A stretch of 64,000 bases of DNA from Brachionus manjavacas (Eukaryota > Rotifera > Eurotatoria > Ploima > Brachionidae): positions 5,642,001 through 5,706,000 of the forward strand of contig JAHQIY010000002.1 of the NCBI GenBank assembly GCA_019054805.1, given 5' to 3'. The position numbers and the translations under genes were made by a program. Shown piece by piece: positions 21,185-33,319 of the stretch; the stretch's first letter is position 1, and the number at the start of each line of letters is the position of its first letter. The notes under the pieces are model-generated. The model ran no database searches, was not told where the DNA came from, and saw only the letters and a program-made list of their open reading frames with translations.

Positions 21185-24100
21185 ATTTGTCTAAATAAGA
21201 TTTTTCGATCAATATTTATAGATTTAAGGATTTTTCAGTCAAGAGTTATATTCTCTAGAGCACAGTTCTTTTTAAATCAAGCCTTAAAATTTTGAATTTG
21301 ACTTATGACATTTGAAAAAAAAGATCCATAAAATATTGAGCTAAATTTAATTTAGTTAAAGTAGAAGTCATTTAGTAGCATATTAAGATTTAACAATTAA
21401 ACAAAAATCTTTATTTTTTGCAAGTTTCTTAATTAATAATTTTTATTTATAAATCAGGAAGAAAATTTAAAAAAAAAATATTAAAAATTAATATTGAGCG
21501 AATAATTTTTTTTTTTAGAAAATAATTATTAAATTAATAAAAGTTATTTAATTAATTGTGAAAATAATTATTTCTACATTTATCTAAAATTGAAGATTTA
21601 ACCTGGGAATTAATGAACGATTTCTTAATAAAAAAGGTGGATTCAACCTTTTCAAAGTTTAAGCATTATTAATTGTTGCATTCGCTTTAACTATTTTTTT
21701 ATATATTATTTGAGAGTTGTCTTAAGAAAATTTTAAGTTTTTAATTTTCTTCTAATTTCAATAAAAATTTATTAAATAAAAATGAATTTAAAAAAAAATT
21801 AGAAAATCTTTATTTTTTGATTTCATAGTTTTTGTAGTAATTTACTTACTAATCTACTTCAAAAGAAATTTTTTTATTTCTCAATGCTCAAATCTAAATA
21901 ATTTTAAGAATATTCATTTTATTTTGAGCGTTAGAGGCAGTATAATGCCGAGAAAAATTAACAGTCAATAAAAATTTAAATTTAATTTTTCAAATTTTCA
22001 AAATAAAAAACAAATATTAGAATTAAATTATAAATTTATTTAATATTTTTACTCAAAATACCCTAAGATTTTGTGTTGAAAATTAATTTTCTAGTTTTTT
22101 TCTTAATTGAAGCCTGATAATCATTTGAAAATAAGGTTTATGTTAGAGATACCCATAAAGATTTGTGAAAATATGTTTACTCAGTACGTTTCTAAAGTAA
22201 ATCCATACTCTTAGCCTCAAAATGAAATAAATATTCTAATTATAACTACATGATATTCAACTTTGATATTATTTTTCTAAATGATTTAACTAAGACTTGT
22301 CCTGCTTAAAAATATAAGTGGAATTGTCACCATTCTTCATTTTGTTGTGATTTTTGTCATCAAATATGAGAGAAATTTTAGAGTAAACTAACAAATATTT
22401 CAAGGAAGTGGAGCTTAAAAAAAAACTAAATAATCTCCTATTGTTATTAAAGAAATATTGAACTCAAGATATTAAATTTTAAATTATAAGTTAGAATTGT
22501 CGTGTTATAACTATCAATTAAAAATTTTTTATTAAATAGCCATTAAAAAGTGCTTTTATTGAGTTTTTCACAAATAGGTTTATTGAAAAATTTTATTATT
22601 TAAATTTATTTATTTGTATTGCATCATCATCTAGTTTTTACTTTAAAAAATTATTTATTGTATTCTATATTTAAAGAGCTTTTTTATTAATTTTATTTGG
22701 AAAGTATTGGATAAATGCTTAGACGAAACAATTTATCAACGCTTTTAAAAGCATTTTCTGCTTTTAATGAATATAAATAAAATATCAAAAGCTAGTTTGT
22801 ATTTATTTTTGCCATAAATAGGAAATTTATAATCAATGAACAAAATTCGTTGAGTAAAATCTATCATGCGGAGCAATAACCCAGGTTAATACCAGCTGAT
22901 TAAAAATGCTGCCAAAAAAACCAAATCAAAAATTGAGTCTTGGATCGATACCTTAAAAATTTCTTAGTTTCAAGAATTGTATGACCTGCAAATTATTCTT
23001 TAAGTTAACTCAACTGATTAAATATAAATTTTTTTTATTAAATTTAATCTTCTGGAAATTCTTTCATTAGATTATAGAAATTTAAGCTTTCATTAAATAT
23101 TAGATAACAAAATTAAATCTATTTGCTAAATAATATTTTTGAAAAAAAAACTGGTTTTGTTTAGTATTTTGAGACTTTATTTTTATAAAGAAAAATAATT
23201 TGTTTTTTGTATAAAAAAATAAATTGTGTTTTAGATAATCTAAATGGTCAAATAGAATCCTACTGAATATGATAAATTTCATTTAGAATTTTCAAATTTT
23301 TGAGAAAAAAGCATATTTTTGATCAATTTATTTAGAACTGTCACTATTTTTTAACTAATGTCTTTGATGCATAGAAAATAAAAAAGTTAAATTTAGATAA
23401 AATTTTGTTTTGACCTCAAATAGTTGAACAAGTTAGCTAAAATAGCAGATTTTTAAATTAGATAAGATAGTAAAAATGGGAACTTTTTTTTTTAAGGAAA
23501 ATTTTTATTGTCTCAATATTTTTTTTTATAAATATTTTTGTAAGAGCTTCATATCTTTTTCTCATAGGGATTTATTAGATTTGAATTATGTTAGAGGTTT
23601 TAAATTTTGTAGAACAAATTTGATTGACTTGGTTTAGCCGAGGCTTACTTTGTCGATTTAATAGATTGAAACAGTTTTAATTAAATTAGATAGAACAAAA
23701 TGAAACAAATAGATTAGGATCCCGTTTATTATTACTAAGGTATCCTCTCTATTCGAGTATCGATTTTCAATTTTTCGCTCGAAAATCCGGTCTATTTTTA
23801 CAAATAAACGAAACAAAAACAAAAATTTAATCCGCTTTTTTAATTTTGATTTTGTTTTTGTACCGAAATAAACAAAGATAAAAAAATCTTAAGCTTAAAA
23901 ATTAATTAAAATACAGAAAGCCAAGTAAAGCGGATAATGGATTTACGACACAATGGTTAAAAGAGTATGAATTTTTCTAATTTATTTTGCCCATGTTGAG
24001 AGACCAGTTTAAGTTTTGTTTCACTCGCCAAATCCAGAGCTTTTCAACAAAAACAAAAAATAAAAAGGTAAAATTCACAACGTGATTTTTATATCATCTT

Positions 24101-24529
24101 CCCCGATTCAAATTTCACCCAAAAAGCATGTACTAAAGCCACGTTACTTTTTCTAATTAAATACGAAATTCTAGAAGCTTGTCATTAATTTAGACGCTCT
24201 TAAGCAGGAAATAAACGAAATCGATTCCTCAAGTTCAGTTTAAAATTTAGTGCTCTAGGCCGTGTTAGCTTTCAATAGAACTGTTTTTTTGCATGTTAAA
24301 TTTTGTTTTAATTAAGCATCGAAAATATTAATTATAGATAATACGATCCATCATGCCATTCTGATTTTCTCACTTAAATCGCTCAATATATAAATGTTTA
24401 AGTTTTGCAAATTTATCAAAAGTTTTTTCTTGAATTATTTTTTTTATCTTTCAAAATTCTTAATACGCATGAGATTAAGATAAAAAATATTAAATTATTT
24501 TTTTTTGAAATTAATCGAATTTTTTTTTT

Positions 24530-24624
24530 TATATTTAGAGTTTAATGTGAACTATTTGAAAAGGTTCTTGTGGCAAAATGTTTAGGTAATATGTTTACAC
24601 GGTGAATATTCAATATTAATTTGG
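24530..24624 (-). repeat. Right arm of a 95-bp inverted repeat
   Basis: Complement of the arm at 19526-19620, with eight mismatches in 95. Outside the arms similarity fades at once, so the boundaries are fairly sharp on the outer side. Confidence 0.8.
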
Positions 24625-24760
24625 TTTATTTCTATAAAAAAACTAATGTAAATCGAATTATTTTTTCCTTTTTTTTGATGTATTTTAACTATGAATAATT
24701 TTGAATAATATGTTTAATTTTGATAACATTTTTAATACATCATAAGGAATGATTAAAACG

Positions 24761-24829
24761 AAGGAAGGATTTTCGGGCTACCCTAGGGCCATTCGAACGA
24801 ACCCTGAGATAGCCCGAAAATTTTTTTTA
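24761..24829 (+). other. Strong RNA hairpin candidate
   Basis: The arms ATTTTCGGGCTA (24769-24780) and TAGCCCGAAAAT (24810-24821) are perfect complements of 12 bases. Inside them CCTAGGG can pair partly with CCCTGAG, leaving a loop of about 10-12. Outside, the purine run AAGGAAGG can pair with the T-run as A-U and G-U in RNA. The GC-rich stem is unusual in this AT-rich desert. It could be a small RNA precursor or a MITE relic. Confidence 0.5.
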
Positions 24830-27209
24830 AACAAAAAAATAACAAAATTTTAAACTCATTATGCTTTCAGTACTTAGCTAATTTAGAATTAGTATGAAAG
24901 GAAATAAATCAATTTCTAAATCAAATTTTCTACCAGCTGACTTTCTACGTAATCTGTGTTCAGAATAAGTCTAGTTGGAATATTGTTAAATTGTTTCATT
25001 TTTAGATGCATTTTTTCAATTTTGTAATATGAAAATTTATACTAGTTAAATTAGAAGCTTTTTTTAGTAAAATTTTAAAATTTATTAATTTAAAAATAGC
25101 AGAAATTATCAAAAGAATTTTTGAAATGGTGTTGTTCTCATTTTATTTTTGAAAGCAAATAAGTGCTCTAAAAATCTCATCCGGACGCTTGTGTATATTT
25201 GATCATAAAAGGGTTAGAAACCCGCCGGGTGTTCTTTTGCTAAAACAGGCCTAAACAGCAGCTAAATTTGGAATTTTTGTTGTCTTGAAAATTTACAAAA
25301 TCCAAATATTTTAACTAAGTATTAAAATATTTTTTTCTAAACCTTTTCCTTTGTCTATTGTGTACTTTAGTTGATCAAGATCACTTGACTGTTTGGACAA
25401 ATTTAAGTTTCAAAGAAAATCCCTCAATTAATTTGTCCTTGTAAAATGTTTACAATGTAATCTAAGACAGATATTGTAAATAGCTTGACGATAATAACAA
25501 CAACGATTCGAGAAGGCCAAAATCACTTTAGCTCGGACCGAGCATTGTTTAAATGCGTTAGTTGAGAGTAGAACGAGTTCATTTGATTAGTATTTTTATA
25601 GACAAACAGATCATATGTGTTTTATTAGAAATATGGGCTAAATAAAGTTTGTAAATTAAAATTTTTAAAACTTCAAGTAAACAAGTTTATGAGACTAAAT
25701 ATTTTTCGAGTATCTTTTAATATACAATAAATGCTACTAGTATTCTAACCAAATTTTTATTTTAAAATGTACCGCTGAAGATTGAAGAATTGCTCGATAC
25801 AAGTCAGCTATTTTGACTGATTTTGGTCTAATGTTTAGTCAGATTAATCATTTTGAAGTAGATTATCTTAGCTTTATGCACCCAATAAGAATCAATCATT
25901 CACTGCCATCGATTCAGATACTCAAAGTATCAATTCGATTCTAGATCTAAAATTTTGATTGATTTAAAACTCGGCCTATATAAGCTCATCAGAGTGGCAC
26001 TTTTTTTCTAGCTTTGTTTATCATGTAGCTATTCAAGCGGTTCCAATTCAATTTGATTTTGGTATTTGTGAAGATTGATAAGATTGGAAATTGAATAGGA
26101 TAGAAAAAATGAAGGAAAAAAGTTTAAAGTAAAAATCAGAAAGCACCTGGAATGGTGTATGGAAAGTCAGAAAATTTCTGTATGATTTGGTAGCAATCAC
26201 AAGCAGTCACACAAAGGAGTAGGATTCGAAACAAATCTTGAATTGAAACAACTCTCTTTGGTACTCATAGATAAGTATTATAGTCAATGGAATTGAATAG
26301 ATGATTTAGAAAGGTAATTTTCTAATAGATTATTTAACCTGTGATCATTTTACTAATATTTACAGTCTATTTTCTGCTTCATGGAATAAAGCTTCGAAAA
26401 AGGTCTTACAAGAAAGTTTCAGATTATTAAAAGATCAATTTTTTCACAGAGCTAGATGGCATTCAGCAAAATATATTTGACTGTTCATTATGCAATTTAT
26501 TTTAGGTAGCTGAAGGCAACACAGAATGCATCTAGGCCCTTCTAATTAGCTCAGTGATTTACAAAAATGATCTAAAAAATTCATTTTTTTTAAATTTAAT
26601 ATTTAATTTGAAGTCTTAAAATAAACAAGCAGAACTGTTTGAGCCTAAAGGGATTGATTTTGTTTTTATTCTGTTTTGACCCTAAAGAATGCTAAAAATA
26701 TTTTGCCAAAAGTAAATAAAAGAAAATAGAACTAAGTCGTGTGAATTTTTAGTGAAATTATTTTGAGCCGAAAACCTCAAAGTACATTTGCCAATTTATT
26801 TTTTTTATTTAGATGTTAAGATTTTATTTATTTAATCAAAGATCATTAGATTTCTTTGAGCATTAAGCATTGTATTAATTTATTAATAGCCATAAGAAAA
26901 ATCATATGATATGTTCATTTTGCTTTGGTGTTTTTGCAAGGCTTTATGATTCGGATTCTAATTCCAAACTGAATTGACTTGTCCTAGCCACATAATTTTT
27001 TTTTGCTAAATGTGAATATTTTATTTTAAAAAAATTAAATAAAAAATAACACAATATCTTATGAATTTTTTTTTCAAAATTTTTGTTTCACAAGTTAATT
27101 CATTTTAGTCCAACAAAAATTCAATTCATAATTATGGAGAATTTACGACAGAATTATTAAGAAAATTTCTAAGATTCTGTTAATTTTTTTATTCTAAATC
27201 ATCCAAATC

Positions 27210-28022
27210 AAAGGGTCTAGTTATCTAATTTAATTTATAAAATGTCAGTTGTTTGAAAGTTAAACGTACTTTTTTCATAGAATTATTTTTTTTTAAATAG
27301 AAATAAAAAGTAAAGAATATTTTAAAATATTACATTTAACATTAAATGAAAATTTCATGTTTAGAAATACCATTTAAATTTTTTGTAGAAAACAAAATTA
27401 AAAAAAGATGAAAAATTAAGTTTTTATTTTTTGAAATCAAAATATCATTATTTATTTCTTTGTTTGTTTATCTGAACCGAACTAAAGCTTCTTCAGATTA
27501 ATATTTAAAAACGAAAAAAAGGAAATTAAAATAACAAAAAGTTTAAGCGCTTGAATTGATTGAATCACTTATTTTGTCTTTTTTTTATTATTTCTTACAT
27601 CGCATCTAAGACATTTATTAAAATGAATAATAATTAAAAAATTTAATGTAAAATCCCATAAAAATAAAATATAGAAGAAAATTAAAGAAGATCAAATTTG
27701 AAATAAGGAATGACAAAAGTTAAAAATTTAAATTAGATTTCAAAGCGTCTAGTTATCTAAATTTTTAAATTATCTAATTTAATTCTAAAAATTCAAAATC
27801 AAAATGAAAAAAAGAAAATTTCTTCTTTTTTTTTAAATATTATTTAAGCTCCTAAGTTAAAGTTTTTTCAATAATAAAAATAAAAATTATATATTTGACA
27901 TCATAACATTTTTATTTACTTATTAAAAAAAATTAAAAAAATCAAAATGAAAATTAAAAAAGATAAAAATTCTAATAAGGTAATTAAAAATACCAGACAA
28001 AATATCAAAGCGTCTAGTTATC
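27210..28022 (+). repeat. Triplicated 18-mer TCAAAGSGTCTAGTTATC
   Basis: The word occurs at about 27208-27225, 27739-27756 and 28005-28022, with G or C at the seventh position. Flanks share only AT-rich context with AAAATTAAAAAAGAT-like words. The spacing is about 531 and 266 bases, close to 2:1, so it may mark a decayed tandem array with a period near 266. Confidence 0.5.
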
Positions 28023-28450
28023 AAAAAAAAATCAATGATCAATTTTATAAATAAATTTTCAACTATCAATTTAGTTCGGAAATCAACCGAAGCATGGGTG
28101 AACTAGGCAAATATGATATTTAATGATTATAAACTAATAAAAATCTTCTCTAATTAAGCATATTCAATAAAGCCAGGAGGAGGATTCAGCTCTTGCCATG
28201 TATTTTTATTTCTTCAATTTAAATTAATGATATCCATATTAGAAATTCCATGCCTGCTTTTAAGTTATTCTAATGAATCAAACAAAATAGTTGAGCTGAA
28301 AGGCTTTTCTCTTGTGTGCAAATACGGAGGCCGGTCAGCTTTAGAACTAGTTGCTTCGAGCTTTAAACATTTAACCCTTAAGCCAGTTGCGTAATTAAAA
28401 GAATTTTAATGCCGTAATCGATCATGCATTAAATCAGCAGGAATTGAAAA

Positions 28451-28738
28451 TCACGCACATAGGCAATCCGAATTACTCGGCTTATGCATAATCGGCCTAA
28501 AATCAAATAGCAATTCATGTTCAAATAGGCATTTTTGCCTGATTGAGAAAAAACAATAGGCAAAATCTGAGATTTTTTGTTGACAAGAATGTACCGTAAT
28601 TCGATCGATTTGATTCACTCGATCGAACAAACCGGCAATAAATTGACGTGTTTTTGGTTCGTACGTGACTTCATTAGGACGGACGTATCGATCTCTGAAA
28701 ATAGTCAAGCCTGTCTCCCATCTAATACGGCCAAACAC
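28451..28738 (-). other. Unexplained 95-codon open frame in a GC-richer patch
   Basis: The minus-strand frame is open from just after a stop at 28742-28744 to TAA 28451-28453. It has no early ATG (the first usable codon would be GTG). Its composition looks coding-like: WETGLTIFRDRYVRPNEVTY, then EPKTRQFIAGLFDRVNQIDR. It sits in a 450-base island with noticeably more G+C than the surroundings. I recognise no family. It could be an isolated exon, a conserved non-coding element or the relic of a mobile element. Confidence 0.3.
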
Positions 28739-31700
28739 ACGTCAGTCTACCTATAAGCTAGCCGCTAGGATTGTTGATTCAGACCAGTCGTAAAATTCTT
28801 TGAACAAATATAAACTTTGGCCACTTTATTTATATTTAAGATAAATAAATGACACAATTTCCAATATTTGAATAGAATATTAGCAAAATAAAAGAGGCAT
28901 AGTATATGTTTTAAGAATTATAAAAGGTAGTTTAAATAAATTAATACCTTTATTTAATATTTAGATTATTTTTTGTGAAATTTAATAAAAAATTTGTGGT
29001 TTGATTTAATTCAAGCGCCGATACTTCCTTTTTTTTTTCAATTTTAATATTTTTTGTTTTCTATTGCCTACACAAATAGTGAGCCCATTTTTTTTGTTAT
29101 TGAATGTTTTTCGCTTTATGTGATACATGTTCAACTTAAAGTAAAAAATTTGAGTCAAATTTTTGTTATTGTATGGATTCGAATGAGAATAAAGCAGAAA
29201 AATCTACAGCTCAAGGGACATCAATCTATCACCTAAATATTTTTTTAGGAAATTTTTGAAGATTTTTTTTAAGATTTCACGGAAGCCATCGAGAATACAA
29301 GTAAAAATAACAACAAAGAAATTCAAGAGTAAATTGGTTGCTAATTAAATTTTTTAATCCCCATTTTTGGAGTTTTTTTTTGGGACAGTAAGCAAGCAGG
29401 GTTTACAGAAATGGAAATTTGGCTATCCACAATTGCCAGGAAATTTTGTAGAGGTCAAAAATAAAAAATTTGATGTTTTAAAATACCTGATTAATTGAAG
29501 GTAGGCGAATATTTATCAAAATAAAATAGAAAAATTTATGGTCTTATTTATGGCAAAATAAAATTAAACACCCGACTGTGTTTCTTCCGGTTTAAATAGG
29601 TATGAATCCAGATGCTCTTTCTTTTTTATGAATGACAAGTATTGATTATTTTATTCGAAATATTCTATTTTCAGGATATTTCAAGAATTAAATTATGTCA
29701 ATTTTTTTAGGTTTGAAGATCAGAATCTATTCCGAGGTTCGAGCTGAATCGAGATAATAGAGTTTCAGTTGTTTGAAGATCGAATTCTTTTTCTAATTTG
29801 GTTATGATTAGAATTTTCACTTTTTCTCATAAAGAAAGAAAAAAATAAATAAAAATAACTTTAATTAATTCTGTAACTCATTACTTTTTTATTATTTTTC
29901 CCAATTAGTTCACTTTCTTTCAATAATTAGATCTAAACGATTTTTAATAAATAAAAATTCAAGTGGACAGGGCTCTGCTTCCGAAATTTAAATACCGAGA
30001 TCAATTATTCAGGTTCGATATTCTAATTAATTCAAAAATTTTTCAAAACCTTCTTTGTTCATTAAATAAGCAAAAATTTTGAACAATTTATTTAGCAATG
30101 AATAAATTAAGCGGCTGAAAAAAATGTCTAAAATTTCAATAACAAAAGATTGACAGGTTCGAATGGTAAATTTTTTTCCATTCAAAAACCCTTTCAAACT
30201 TTAAAAGTTAAATATTGTTGATTTAGTTTAAATTTCTATTTATATTCAAATTTAAAGATCAAATAAAACAATAATTAACACATTAAACAGACCGCATTAG
30301 TCTTGGTCGTGTAAAAAAAAGAAGAGAGAATGCAAATACTTTAAGAGTATAAATTCAAAGTGTTTCTTTTGATCCGATTGAAAGGCAATTTGATAATCTT
30401 AGTCAAACATAAAAGTTAGTTTTGGGTCTTGAAAAAGTACAAAGAAAGTTATTTTAAGTCCATTTTTGCTAGAGAAATTTGTTTGAGATTGCTGACATGT
30501 CGACAATGAATGGTTATTGATTTCAAATGAGTCATGCATAACATTCAAATAGGAATTTATTCGAGCGGAAATAATATTTGCCGCTAGTCATCGAGTCCTG
30601 CAAAGAGCTTTTTTTTATTTAAAGACAACTTTGTCTAGTATTTTTAATTATTGAAGTTTTAGAGCGAAGCCAGTTGAGAAATTAATATTAGAGGAAGCGT
30701 TTAGCTCAAATTAAGATTCGCATCTATCAAAATTTGATTCGAAAATAATTGAAGTAGAAATTCCTGATGCCATTCAGTTTTAAAATGACATTTCTAAATG
30801 ATTTTTAATGGTTTCAATTTTTTTTCTATTTAAATTAGAATAAATCGGTTCCTGGTCCGCAATTATTTTTCTAGTTCTGAATAAATATTTAAAGTATTTT
30901 TTTTCTTTTTTTTCAGTTTTTTAATTTTATTTTTCTCAAAGGATAAATTTAAATATCAAGATAAGCACTCATTTTCTCAAAACTCCACTGATGATGGTTG
31001 TCGGACTGTCTCATTTTTGAATGAACGAATTTCAATTTAAATAAACGCTACCCAAAAGCCTCGTTCTAGAAATGCTCATCAAATTCTATTATTCCCCATA
31101 GACTCCTGTGAATTTTTTCTATATATTCTGATATATTCTTCGAAATAGAAAAATTGAAAAAAAAAAAGAAGCTCAAATCAAGCATCAGTGCGCATACCTA
31201 GTATGCATTCATTTTGTTTCATGACTAGATAGCTTTTATCCTGCCGATCATATTCTTAACATGAATGTTTAGATTAGAGTGACATGTAGATAAAGGCCTC
31301 TTTTTCTTCTTTTTTTTATCTTATGGTGGCTCGACTATTCGTTGTCGATTAGAGAAAAGATAAAAATCTATATGCAATTAAGATAAAATTTGGTTAGAGC
31401 AGGAAATTAATATTTAATGGCAAAGTAAATATTTTTAATAGAGATTTAATTTAGAATATTTCGTGAGTTCATGTGTTTGTGGAGACGAGGCCAGCTATTA
31501 AATAATTCACTATCACGATTTCCAAACAGACCAAAAACCTAATCTAATTGAAAACAATTATTTAGAAAATAGCTCTGAGGTATGAGACGAGATGAATTTG
31601 ACGGAATGGACTCGGGAGGACGTGGATCCCTCGAGACATCTAGAATAATTGTTCCTAATCGGATGGGCCCGGGGCAGACCGGACCTGTAAAGAACGTGGT

Positions 31701-33319
31701 CTCTTGATTCAAGAGGCTTGTTGTTGTTGAGAAGAGAATTATTAAGTTTGTTTAATGATAGAATTAAGAGAGATTATTGGCACGACAATTTAAGTATCAA
31801 AAAGACCCCTAAGTGATATTCAAGTAATTTTGGAGGGGACGGGAGAGGGGGCCAGTGGAGAAGGAGGAGGAAAATGTTTTCTTTTCAATTTGGAGAGTAA
31901 ATAATTACTCGACAAAAAGCACTTGAAGAAGCACATACAGGCTTAATAACATGAGCGTTTTAATTAGCATATGCTAGTCGCTCTATTGTGTGACAGAATC
32001 AATTTTATTTCTCAGAGCATTAAATTTTTGTTTCGCGTGCACTCGAGCAATTTTGTACTATGGACACCTGCGTTGCTTTTAATGACTCAAACTACTTTTG
32101 TTTTAGAGCAACTGTTCGCAATCGATTGATTGATTGATCGATTATAAAAATCGAGCTCATACGGCGAACATGGTTGATAAAAAGAAAATATAGGGGAGGA
32201 AAAAAATGTCTTTTTTGAATAGAAATAAAATGTGTTGATGCACAAAGAGCAGAATGTGTTCACAGGCACCTACTGTCCGGATACTCACATTTCGGACCAG
32301 ACTAGATCTATTGATAGTGTCAAAATTGTATATTACAGTTGTTGGCATTGTTTGTTTACCACAAATGTTTATCGACTATTTAGAAAAACAAAAATTCCAG
32401 GAATTGGGAAAAAATTTTAGATTATTTTTTTTGTTTCTTATCAAGATCAATCTTTAGTGTTAATCAGATAGGATCAGACTAATTTGATTAGACTTTCGGT
32501 TTCACGCTGAACCAGTAATGAAAATAAAAATTTAAAGTGTAATTTGCTTGATTGTCTTGAAAATAATTGATTTAATTGTTGGACTAGCTAGGCAACCTTT
32601 AATTAGCACCTCTAAGCATCGATTAATTTAGCACTTTTGCAGGTACAATTTGTTTTTTTTTTCGTTTTTATTTTCTTGTCTGTTAAGCCTAGAAATATCA
32701 ATTAAAAAAAATTTGTTAAATTTTTCAAAAATTAGAAACTAAAACTTATCTTTTCTTTAATCTACTTGTTTAATTTAATTTTATAATAAACATAACTTTG
32801 ATGGGAAATGTCAAATTTGACAAAAATTTTCTTTCTAAACAACGTTGTAATTCAAAGCTAAATTTTAATTCAAGAAATGATCTCATTATTTCTTTTTATA
32901 AAGTAACAAGTTCCGCCAAAAGAATTTTATATCAAAAATTTTCTAGAGAAATTATTTAAACTTATTTATTTGTAAAGAAAATGTAAAACTATTTTTTTAT
33001 TAAAAAATATAACATGAAAAAATACAAATGTAGATACATCAATCTCTTTTTAGTGAAATTCTTACTAATTTACTTTCTTTACTCGCTTTAAAGAATAAAC
33101 CGCTAGGCCTCATGCTCTTTTATTTGTCCTTTTCGTTTATTTCCTCTTTTTTAGTCTATCTGAAGTGGTAAGATGATCAGATCAAGTGAAAAAAACAATT
33201 AATTATTGTTAAATATTGTCAAATAAAAAATAAGTGATTTTTTTCAATTAGAGGAAAGAAAAGATTCGAGTAAATGAGGTAGTAGGCAAGAAATTAGAGA
33301 ATTTAATTGACACCCGTGT
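28739..33319. other. Gene-poor region upstream of the MEX-3 locus
   Basis: No gene recognised; the short frames around 32087-32457 overlap each other on both strands and look random. G+C is raised in places, notably 31600-31700 (GATGGGCCCGGGGCAGACCGG) and a G-rich purine tract at about 31825-31873. These might be regulatory DNA for MEX-3 or unannotated non-coding exons, but nothing in the sequence settles this. Confidence 0.45.

Larger units (their letters stand above)
18459..28450. other. Ten-kilobase gene-free AT-rich region
   Basis: I see no frame longer than about 100 codons that looks coding on either strand, and no tRNA. A 96-codon hydrophobic frame at 18619-18909 is rejected. Notable pieces listed separately are the inverted-repeat pair at 19526-19620 and 24530-24624, the fold-back at 20776-21184, the hairpin at 24761-24829 and the repeated 18-mer at 27210-28022. 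Confidence 0.6.

Noticed and set aside
24761-24829. Calling the hairpin a miR-125 gene
   Set aside because: Only the seven-base seed agrees; the remainder of the arm differs and the stem is short.
28690-28745. Possible 5S rRNA on the minus strand
   Set aside because: Only a 10-base word matches the internal promoter; the rest of the 5S sequence and fold are absent.
32087-32457. Four overlapping short frames on both strands
   Set aside because: They overlap each other, share no splice context and show no conserved motif.
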